Shown here: piece by piece, positions 1 through 5,673 of the stretch
Position numbering within the stretch: the first letter of the stretch is position 1
How the letters are laid out: each line of letters begins with the position of its first letter
Assembly: GCA_902782805.1 (NCBI GenBank)
Contig: CACZON010000274.1
Location: forward strand, 1-8,514
Direction: 5' to 3'
Length of the DNA stretch: 8,514 nucleotides
Source: Oscillospiraceae bacterium
Lineage (GTDB): Bacteria > Bacillota > Clostridia > Oscillospirales > Acutalibacteraceae
Translations under genes and position numbers: made by a program
Notes under the pieces: generated by a model
Seen by the model: only the letters and a program-made list of their open reading frames with translations
Told to the model about the DNA's origin: nothing
The model's database searches: none

Positions 1-277
1 CCTTGAAGCGGACCGGCTGCTGAAACGCAAAGCTGATGCCGCGCTGCGCGCGCTCGGTAATCGAAAGACCGGTGATGTTTTCGCCGTTGAACCAGATTTC
101 GCCGCTTTGGGGCGTATAGATGCCGGCGATCACCTTGGCGAGCGTCGATTTTCCGCCGCCGTTCGGACCGGTCACCGCGACGAACCGCTCGTCGATCTTG
201 AGCGATACGTTTTTCAGGATCTCTTTTTCTTTTCCGTCTTCACTGGCGGAATAGGATACGTTTTTCAGCTCCAGCAT
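1..277 (-). CDS. SufC-like ABC transporter ATP-binding protein, N-terminal part (cut by window edge)
   Basis: The first 92 residues of an ABC-type ATPase are visible; the rest lies beyond the left edge. Walker A is GPNGGGKST at residues 37-45, inside a typical strand-loop-helix context. The Q-loop region reads SFAFQQPVRFK at residues 82-92. The signature, Walker B and H-loop are outside the window. The ITERAQRGISFAFQQP stretch resembles SufC-type ATPases, which partner with SufB/SufD in Fe-S cluster assembly in the cytoplasm rather than with a membrane permease. Clostridia often carry such a SufC-like gene followed by a SufB/D-like gene, which cannot be checked here. The ATG is supported by an AAAGGAG ribosome binding site about 13 bases upstream. 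The gene has its own promoter and is separated from the upstream operon by a terminator. The ABC ATPase identity is firm; the SufC-like subfamily is an inference, and an ordinary transporter ATPase is the alternative. Confidence 0.85.
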   Translation of the reverse strand, partial: MLELKNVSYSASEDGKEKEILKNVSLKIDERFVAVTGPNGGGKSTLAKVIAGIYTPQSGEIWFNGENITGLSITERAQRGISFAFQQPVRFK

Positions 278-290
278 TCTGTCTCGTTTG

Positions 291-322
291 CTCCTTTTGC
301 TTTTTTCAGAAATATTGTACCA
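291..322 (-). promoter_or_regulatory. Extended -10 promoter and ribosome binding site of the SufC-like gene
   Basis: On the minus strand TGGTACAAT (314-322) matches an extended -10 element (TGnTATAAT type). No good -35 hexamer stands 16-18 bases upstream, which fits an extended -10 promoter. Transcription would start near 307. The AAAGGAG ribosome binding site at 291-297 precedes the ATG at 277, so the leader would be about 30 bases. Confidence 0.45.
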
Positions 323-350
323 CAACCTGATTCAAAAAGAAAGTGTCTTC

Positions 351-390
351 CGCGTTTTCCCTCCAAAAGATTGCGAAAAACGCGTTTTTC
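351..390. promoter_or_regulatory. Candidate operator: 16-bp perfect palindrome plus a half-site
   Basis: GAAAAACGCGTTTTTC at 375-390 is a perfect 16-bp palindrome. A near half-site, CGCGTTTTC, lies at 351-359. Both are upstream of the extended -10 element of the SufC-like gene, with the palindrome centre about 75 bases before the expected transcription start. This arrangement would suit a dimeric regulator, but I recognise no known operator. The palindrome could also be incidental sequence next to the terminator at 399-428. Confidence 0.3.
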
Positions 391-398
391 AAAACACC

Positions 399-428
399 GA
401 AAAAAGACCGGCGTTTTGCGCCGGTCTT
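399..428 (-). terminator. Rho-independent terminator of the four-gene ABC operon
   Basis: The inverted repeat AAGACCGGCG (404-413) and CGCCGGTCTT (419-428) makes a 10-bp stem with a 5-base loop. On the minus strand it runs into TTTTTT (400-405, partly inside the stem). It begins 23 bases after the stop codon of the DUF4340 gene, the last gene of the operon. It also isolates the next gene, which has its own promoter. Confidence 0.85.
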
Positions 429-451
429 CTCTGGTTTTTTTGCAGGTTTCG

Positions 452-1930
452 TCAGGACATTTCGCAGATATCGTTTTCCATGTTCACCGCGTGCTGGAAG
501 CTTTCGTCCACGTTGGATTTGCGTACGATCCCGTAGACCGCGCCGTTTAAAGCCACAACGCACTGGCGGGGATTTTCCGCGCTCGTGTAATACGCGAGCT
601 CGTCCTTTCCGCCATCGTAATAATGGTACGTCACGCGCAGCAGCGGTTCTCCGGAAACCTGTTCCTGAGCTTCACCCATCAGCGTCAGGCCCAGCAGCGT
701 TTTGTAATACTTCTGGAAGACCGTGTAGGTCAGTTCCTGCTTTTCGGTATTATAGATCGTATAATCGTAGCTCGCCGCGTCGCCTTCCTGCGCTTTGCGG
801 GTCTGGGTAAAGCGGTGCTTCCCTTCGGGCGTTTCCACATCGATCTCGGAGAGCGAGTTGAGCATCGGAAGGATGACAAACGGCGACCGGAATGAAAACG
901 GCTCTGCCTGGTACCAGCTCTCCACCGCAGACGAGGGGATTGCGTAAACGACGGGGATATCGTCGATCAGCGCCGGATACGTTCCGTCGCTGTAGCGGGT
1001 GGACACCTGGATTTTATGGGTTTCCTGCTTCGCTTCGCCGGTGGCTCCGTCGACGATTTCCATCGTAAAATCGAAAATCGCTTTCGGTTGATCCAGTCCG
1101 TACGCCGCAAGCTGCTCCGCGGTCGGCTCAATGCACATGACCTCTTTGGCCGAAATGTTGATCGACGCCTTGATCTTGTCGTTGACGGCTTCGTCGTTGC
1201 AGTAGTAGCCCTGGCCCTGCGCCGGCTGCTTGAGCAGATAATTGGAATGAATCTGCGGATCGCATTTCTCGATGACGATGTTCGGATCGTGGTTCTCGCC
1301 GCCGAGGCGGAGCGTTACGCAGTTCACCGTCACCTGACCGCCGCTCTGCGACGTGGTATTGACAGGAATCAGCGAGGTGTCGATCAGGTCTTTCCTTTCG
1401 GAGAACACCGTATCGGAAATCAGCGCCGTATAGAGCTTTTCGTCGCCGTCGAGTCGAATGTAATATCCGCCGGCCGGGTTCGCGGCGCCGACGTAGTATT
1501 TCTTCATGTCGCCGTCGTTGAATACACAGGTGATGCAGAGCGCCGGATCCTTCAGACCGAACTGCGTGAGATCCTCCTGGACGCCGAGATCTTTCGTCGC
1601 CTTGAGCTGATAGCCGTAAACGCCGAGGCTCTGGAGGATCGTCGCCTTGAGCGGAATTTTTTCCGATTTTCCCTGGAGTTTATAGGAGAGGTTGTTCTCT
1701 TCGTCGGTCGATACCTCTACGGTGATCGGCTCGCTCTCTCCTTTTTTCTCAAACGTAACCGTTTTGAGATCGTAGATCGTCCGTTCAAAGAGCACGATGC
1801 TGCCCTGCATGCCGGAGGATTCCGAGTCTTCCGGCTCGGGGGCTTTCGTAAGCTGAAGCACCGCGATTCCTCCGCCGAGCACCAGAAGGAACGCAAGGAC
1901 GATGAGAAGATACTTCTTCGATTTCTTCAT
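452..1930 (-). CDS. DUF4340 domain membrane-anchored protein, partner of the GldG-type ABC exporter
   Basis: This 492-residue protein starts with a short basic stretch (MKKSKK) and one hydrophobic helix at about residues 7-27. About 465 residues follow, which should lie outside the membrane; no lipobox is seen, so the helix is probably an uncleaved anchor. Two stretches carry the motif I associate with DUF4340: QFGLKDPALCITCVF at 123-137 and YGLDQPKAIFDF at 277-288, suggesting two copies of the domain. DUF4340 proteins have no known biochemical role, but their genes commonly follow a GldG-like gene, as here. It is the last of four genes and starts 3 bases after the upstream stop codon. There are eight cysteines, including a CxxC at 132-135. 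The family assignment rests on motifs and gene order; function is unknown. Confidence 0.85.
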   Translation of the reverse strand: MKKSKKYLLIVLAFLLVLGGGIAVLQLTKAPEPEDSESSGMQGSIVLFERTIYDLKTVTFEKKGESEPITVEVSTDEENNLSYKLQGKSEKIPLKATILQSLGVYGYQLKATKDLGVQEDLTQFGLKDPALCITCVFNDGDMKKYYVGAANPAGGYYIRLDGDEKLYTALISDTVFSERKDLIDTSLIPVNTTSQSGGQVTVNCVTLRLGGENHDPNIVIEKCDPQIHSNYLLKQPAQGQGYYCNDEAVNDKIKASINISAKEVMCIEPTAEQLAAYGLDQPKAIFDFTMEIVDGATGEAKQETHKIQVSTRYSDGTYPALIDDIPVVYAIPSSAVESWYQAEPFSFRSPFVILPMLNSLSEIDVETPEGKHRFTQTRKAQEGDAASYDYTIYNTEKQELTYTVFQKYYKTLLGLTLMGEAQEQVSGEPLLRVTYHYYDGGKDELAYYTSAENPRQCVVALNGAVYGIVRKSNVDESFQHAVNMENDICEMS

Positions 1931-1933
1931 GCC

Positions 1934-3781
1934 TTACAGATGCCTCCTCCTCAGGTATACGCAAAAGCCGGCAACGATCAGCGCCAGCGGGATCAGGATC
2001 GTAAATACGCCGACGCCGAAGAAGTTGCGCGCTCCGGACGTAATCGAGATATCGTAGGTGTTGACCGCGGTCTTGTCCTTGTAAACGCCGATCTCGGAAT
2101 CCTGAACGCCGGCCGAATAGCGGGCGAGGTCCACGAGATATTCCGCGTTGCCGAAGGTGGAACCGGTGAGGTAGCTGCTGACAAACATACCGGAGCTGCC
2201 GAAGACGACGACGTTTTTATTGTAGTTTACTTCGTTGATCTTGTTGACCTTCTGGGAAAGAGCAAGCGTTGTATATACGCCGTATTCGATCGGTTCTTCC
2301 GGCTGGCTCTGGCCGCTTTCCTCGCCTTCCTCACCCTGTCCGTTCTCTTCGCCTTCCTCAGCCAACGCTTTGGTGTACGCGAATTCCGTCGTCTTCGCAA
2401 GAGAATAGGTCGTGTTGTTCGAGTTGTAGTTGTAAAGGAGGGTGACCGGGCGGCAGACTGGGGTATAGAAGTAGCCGTATTCATTCGTTCCCTTGACTCC
2501 GCCGATGTCGACGTCGCCGGTCAGGTCGGAAATGAAATAGTACTCAAAGTTGGTCGTCGTGTGAGAACTGTCGGTTTCGTAAATCATCGTGTTGTTCGGC
2601 AGCTCGATGCCCCATTCCGCAAGGAACGTGGAGAAATTCGGAAGCTCCGGCTGAGAAGGATCGCAGGTGACCCAGATCGCACGGTTCTTCGAAACGGACT
2701 CCGCGAGGAACGCGTCCATCTTTTCGAGCTCCGTCTGCGTGTAGTCGGTCATCGGCGTCGGCAGCAGGAGGATCGAAGCGTCTTCGGGGATCTCTTCGGT
2801 GAGGATATCGAATTCCTCGTATTCGAAATTGTTCGATTCCATCAGTTCCTGGAACGAAACGGTCCTGTACGTGCCGTTCTGCGGTTTGAGCGAGCTCGTA
2901 AGCGCCTCGGAATGTCCGCCGGTCGCAATCGCGATCTTCGGGATCTCCGCCGCCTGAACCTGCATCAGTCCCGTCGTCAGCGCGCCGCCGGTCTGCATAT
3001 AGTAAGTGGGCGTGTAGTTGGAATCGTACTCCGTCGTAAAGAAGTCGCCGATCCCGAGCACGCGGATCCGGCGCGCGTTTTCAAGAATCACGGTGCCGCT
3101 CTGGAGCTTGTATCCCTGGTACTTCGTCTGCGAGGCGAACTGCGGATTCAGGTCCAGATCGACATATTCAACGTGGATCTTCGGGTTCGCTTCCGCGCAT
3201 TTTTCGCAGAGGATCGGGATCTGGCTGTACTGCAGGCCGTAAGACGCAAGCAGCGAGTCGTCCTTCGCCTTGTCTTCGCTGGCAAGGATATAGACCGTCG
3301 TATCGATATCGATCTTTTTGGCCGCGTCGAGCGCGTCATCGGAAAGCGAATAGATCTTGTTTTCCGTCATATCGAGCTTCAGCGAGGGGAAGCGGTCCTC
3401 CAGAATGGAGAAGAACACGTTGAACAGAATGACGATCACGATAAAGCCGATCGTCAAAATCGTTGCGAATCCGCCTTTTTTGAAGCGCGTGCTTTTAAAA
3501 TAGGAAGCGAGCGCTTTTTTCTCTTTCTTCTTGTTGTTTTTGCGCTCCTCAACGTCGTAGATCACGGCTTCGTCGGCCGCATCTTCCGCTTTTTCGAGCG
3601 ATTCGTCAAAGCTCTTTACTTCTTCTTCCGCCTCTTCGGCAATTTCTTCGAGCTCGTTTTCGGCGGTTTTTGCCGCCTCGGCCGCTTCGTCAACCGTCTC
3701 TTTCGCCGACTTTTCGAGCGTTTCCGCTCCGTTTTCGAGAGCGTCCTGTGCTTCGGGAATCAATTTTTTAGGATCGTCCAT
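1934..3781 (-). CDS. GldG-like ABC transporter auxiliary membrane protein
   Basis: This 615-residue protein resembles the GldG / ABC-transporter auxiliary family. Residues 1-78 form an acidic, Ala/Glu-rich segment that looks helical and coiled-coil-like. A lysine-rich patch (80-102), a transmembrane helix (about 104-124), a large domain likely outside the membrane (about 130-585), a second helix (about 587-609) and a basic RRRHL tail follow. The LKLDMTENKIYSLSDDA stretch just after the first helix (134-150) is the family hallmark as I recognise it. An acidic repeat at 475-492 interrupts the outer domain. Related proteins accompany an ABC-2 ATPase and permease; GldG is needed for Bacteroidetes gliding, but elsewhere the role is unknown. 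The ATG is preceded by GGAGG (3790-3794) with an 8-base spacer, in a 13-base gap after the permease gene. The family is quite sure; the topology is inferred from hydrophobicity. Confidence 0.88.
   Translation of the reverse strand: MDDPKKLIPEAQDALENGAETLEKSAKETVDEAAEAAKTAENELEEIAEEAEEEVKSFDESLEKAEDAADEAVIYDVEERKNNKKKEKKALASYFKSTRFKKGGFATILTIGFIVIVILFNVFFSILEDRFPSLKLDMTENKIYSLSDDALDAAKKIDIDTTVYILASEDKAKDDSLLASYGLQYSQIPILCEKCAEANPKIHVEYVDLDLNPQFASQTKYQGYKLQSGTVILENARRIRVLGIGDFFTTEYDSNYTPTYYMQTGGALTTGLMQVQAAEIPKIAIATGGHSEALTSSLKPQNGTYRTVSFQELMESNNFEYEEFDILTEEIPEDASILLLPTPMTDYTQTELEKMDAFLAESVSKNRAIWVTCDPSQPELPNFSTFLAEWGIELPNNTMIYETDSSHTTTNFEYYFISDLTGDVDIGGVKGTNEYGYFYTPVCRPVTLLYNYNSNNTTYSLAKTTEFAYTKALAEEGEENGQGEEGEESGQSQPEEPIEYGVYTTLALSQKVNKINEVNYNKNVVVFGSSGMFVSSYLTGSTFGNAEYLVDLARYSAGVQDSEIGVYKDKTAVNTYDISITSGARNFFGVGVFTILIPLALIVAGFCVYLRRRHL
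1943..1951 (-). promoter_or_regulatory. Ribosome binding site of the DUF4340 gene inside the end of the GldG-like gene
   Basis: AGGAGGAGG is made by three consecutive AGG arginine codons near the C-terminus of the upstream protein (YLRRRHL end). It lies 12 bases before the ATG at 1930, somewhat farther than usual. Together with the 3-base gap between genes, this suggests translational coupling. Confidence 0.6.
2306..2359 (-). repeat. Two-copy 27-bp imperfect tandem repeat in the GldG-like gene
   Basis: Two adjacent 27-base units (2333-2359 and 2306-2332) encode EEGEENGQG and EEGEESGQS, residues 475-483 and 484-492. They form an acidic, Gly-rich low-complexity linker in the outer domain that continues into SQPEEP. 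The similarity suggests duplication of a short segment. Confidence 0.75.
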
Positions 3782-3794
3782 GTTTCCGCCCTCC

Positions 3795-4499
3795 TTAGCT
3801 CCATCTTCTGCTTTCGAGCTTGCGCGCCGTCAGGAAAATGAAAACGGCTGCAACGCTCAGGAAGAAGACGATATTTGAAATGCTGAACAGGCCCTGGGTA
3901 AAGGAAGAATATCTTTTGTTGAAGGAGATCCAGTTGACCAGCTTCGTAACGAACGCATTGTCGATCGTGGAAGAAAGCGTATCGATGATCATCAGGAAAA
4001 TCGCGATGGCAAAGGAGCCGATCGCCGCGATCACCTGGCTCGTCGTCAGGCTGGAGATGAACAGACCGATCGAGACCATCGCGGCGCCGTAGAGCAGCGA
4101 GGCGACCGCGTTGCCGAGGATGATGCTCCAGTTGGGCGAGCCGAAGAACGAAATGAACACGCAGGGAATGACGCTGCCGAGGATAATCAGCGCGAACACG
4201 CCGAACGCGGCGAGGAACTTGCCGACAACAATCCCGGTAACGCTGACCGGCGCGGTGATGAGCGCCTGGTCGGTCTTGTTCTTCCGGTCTTCACTGAAGG
4301 AACGCATCGTAATGATCGGGATAACCATCATACACCAGGTAAACATGATGCTGTAGACTCTGCCGATCAGCGAGGACATTCCGGCGACCAGAACCTGATA
4401 ATAGAAATAGCCGAAAAATGCCAGAACGACCGCAACGCAGACGTAGCCGATCGGAGAGGAGAAATAGGATTTAAAATCCCGCTTGGCGATCGCAATCAT
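3795..4499 (-). CDS. ABC-2 family (GldF-like) transporter permease
   Basis: This 234-residue membrane protein has about six hydrophobic helices, at roughly residues 17-36, 49-66, 90-118, 126-149, 154-174 and 205-224, with both ends basic and probably cytoplasmic. The loop after helix 2, RSFSEDRKNKTDQALITAPV (66-85), matches the conserved cytoplasmic loop of ABC-2 permeases of the GldF/NosY type. Length is normal for the group. It should form the membrane channel, probably as a dimer, with the ATPase encoded just upstream. The ATG overlaps the ATPase stop codon in an ATGA arrangement, and GGAGG at 4509-4513 lies 9 bases before it inside the ATPase gene, so translation is probably coupled. The family is clear; the substrate and direction of transport cannot be read from sequence. 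Confidence 0.92.
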   Translation of the reverse strand: MIAIAKRDFKSYFSSPIGYVCVAVVLAFFGYFYYQVLVAGMSSLIGRVYSIMFTWCMMVIPIITMRSFSEDRKNKTDQALITAPVSVTGIVVGKFLAAFGVFALIILGSVIPCVFISFFGSPNWSIILGNAVASLLYGAAMVSIGLFISSLTTSQVIAAIGSFAIAIFLMIIDTLSSTIDNAFVTKLVNWISFNKRYSSFTQGLFSISNIVFFLSVAAVFIFLTARKLESRRWS

Positions 4500-5473
4500 G
4501 ATTTCTGACCTCCCTTTTTGCTCTTGTTGAAATAATTCGGATCTTCGCCGCTGGTCAGGCGCAGGAAGACTTCTTCGAGCGTCAGCTCCGTATTGCGCAG
4601 GCTGAGCATCGGCCAGCCTTTTCTCGCGAGCAGCGCGAACAGATTGCGGCGGATATCGTAGTTTTCGTCGGCTTCGATGGCGATCTCGTAGACGTTCGGC
4701 TCTTTTTCGCCGTAGCTGACCGCGTCGACAACGTGATCGAGGGTCCGGATCGCGTGAACGAGCTCGTTTTCGGGGCCGTCGATCCGCGCGATCAGGCGGT
4801 GGTCCGTCGAAAGATTGTGGGCGAGCTGATCCGCCGTACCGTCGGCAACGAGTCTGCCCTTGTTGATTACGAGCACGCGCTTGCAGACCGCCTGAACCTC
4901 CGAAAGGATATGGGAGCTTAAAATAACGGTATGATTGCGGCCGAGGCTCTTGATGAGGTTGCGGATCTCGATGATCTGCTTCGGGTCAAGGCCGACGGTC
5001 GGTTCGTCGAGGATCAGGACCGGCGGATTGCCGATCAGCGCCTGCGCGATGCCGACTCTCTGGCGGTATCCTTTCGAGAGGTTCCCGACCAGACGCGTAT
5101 AGACGTTGTCGATTTTGGCGAGCTTGCAGATCTCCTCGAGGTGCTTTTCACGCGGAAGCGTTGCCTTTTTGAGATCATACATGAAGTTCAGGTACTCCTT
5201 GACCGTCATATCCACGTAAAGCGGCGGCTGCTCCGGCAGATAGCCGATCAGCTTTTTCGCTTCGTTCGGATTTTCGATGGTGTTGTATCCGCCGATCGTA
5301 ACTTCGCCCTCGCTGGCGGACAGATACCCTGTGATGATATTCATCGTCGTAGATTTACCGGCGCCGTTCGGTCCGAGGAAACCGACTACGCTGCCTTCTT
5401 CTACCGAGAAACTAACGTCGTCGAGCGCGATGTTTACGCCGTAACGTTTCGTGAGGTGGCTAACCTCGATCAT
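4496..5473 (-). CDS. ABC-2 type transporter ATP-binding protein (GldA-like)
   Basis: This 325-residue cytoplasmic ATPase is complete and carries all expected motifs in order: Walker A GPNGAGKST (34-42), Q-loop YLPEQPPLY (78-86), signature LSKGYRQRVG (132-141), Walker B VLILDEPT (152-159), D-loop GLDP (161-164) and H-loop SSH (186-188). LSKGYRQR in place of the classical LSGGQ is usual for ATPases that pair with ABC-2 permeases. Residues from about 225 form a C-terminal domain typical of this subfamily, ending in a basic Lys-rich tail. It should power the exporter made from the three genes that follow. It is first in the operon, with an AGGAGG site (5481-5486) 7 bases before the ATG. ABC ATPase function is certain; GldA-like refers to neighbourhood and does not imply gliding. 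Confidence 0.95.
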   Translation of the reverse strand: MIEVSHLTKRYGVNIALDDVSFSVEEGSVVGFLGPNGAGKSTTMNIITGYLSASEGEVTIGGYNTIENPNEAKKLIGYLPEQPPLYVDMTVKEYLNFMYDLKKATLPREKHLEEICKLAKIDNVYTRLVGNLSKGYRQRVGIAQALIGNPPVLILDEPTVGLDPKQIIEIRNLIKSLGRNHTVILSSHILSEVQAVCKRVLVINKGRLVADGTADQLAHNLSTDHRLIARIDGPENELVHAIRTLDHVVDAVSYGEKEPNVYEIAIEADENYDIRRNLFALLARKGWPMLSLRNTELTLEEVFLRLTSGEDPNYFNKSKKGGQKS

Positions 5474-5550
5474 CTCGATCCCTCCTGTTTTTTCTTCACT
5501 GTCTGCGAAAAGCGCGCAGAACCGTCCCCGTTTCGGGAATTCGTATCCAT

Positions 5551-5580
5551 TTTATATAGGCTTTGTGAATTCTGTGTGAA
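5551..5580 (-). promoter_or_regulatory. Sigma-A-like promoter of the four-gene ABC operon
   Basis: On the minus strand TTCACA (5575-5580) and TATAAA (5551-5556) are separated by 18 bases; reading the -10 as TATATA gives a 16-base spacer. Transcription would start near 5544, leaving a leader of about 70 bases before the ATG at 5473. The leader contains a small inverted repeat, TCTGCG (5502-5507) and CGCAGA (5515-5520), without a T-run. I recognise no riboswitch there. Confidence 0.5.
5564..5580. repeat. Direct repeat TGTGAA, 11-bp period, in the divergent promoter region
   Basis: TGTGAA occurs at 5564-5569 and again at 5575-5580, one helical turn apart. It overlaps the proposed -35 region and spacer of the minus-strand operon promoter. 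It could be a regulator site or chance in A+T-rich DNA. Confidence 0.3.
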
Positions 5581-5611
5581 AAATCTTTGTAATTTACGCT
5601 TTTGCGAAATC

Positions 5612-5640
5612 TTGACTTCTCAAAAAACAGCGGTTAGAAT
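5612..5640 (+). promoter_or_regulatory. Strong sigma-A-like promoter of the DUF1015 gene
   Basis: TTGACT (5612-5617) and TAGAAT (5635-5640) are separated by exactly 17 bases, each one base off consensus. Transcription would start near 5647, giving a leader of about 27 bases. This is the best promoter match in the window. Confidence 0.8.
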
Positions 5641-5661
5641 AGAGAGCGAACAAACCGAACT

Positions 5662-5668
5662 GGAGGAA
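5662..5668 (+). promoter_or_regulatory. Ribosome binding site fixing the TTG start of the DUF1015 gene
   Basis: GGAGGAA stands 7 bases (counted from GGAGG) before TTG at 5674-5676, and the transcript is expected to start only about 15 bases further upstream. The next in-frame ATG is at codon 10, inside the conserved N-terminus and without a ribosome binding site, so TTG is the preferred start. Confidence 0.8.
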
Positions 5669-5673
5669 TTTCC

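Noticed and set aside
429..445. T-run on the plus strand after the hairpin at 404-428, as a second terminator direction
   Set aside because: The T-run begins about 7 bases after the stem, too far for an efficient intrinsic terminator, and no plus-strand gene upstream needs one.
1016..3841. Open frame of about 940 codons on the plus strand
   Set aside because: It is exactly antisense to the DUF4340 and GldG-like genes, spans their junction and has an Arg/Val/Phe-rich composition without recognisable motifs. The opposite strand carries clear families, ribosome binding sites and membrane helices. It is a by-product of codon choice in G+C-rich genes.
5474..5544. Possible riboswitch in the 70-base leader of the ABC operon
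   Set aside because: Only one 6-bp inverted repeat and a CCCG/CGGG element are seen. There is no terminator-antiterminator pair and no recognisable aptamer consensus.
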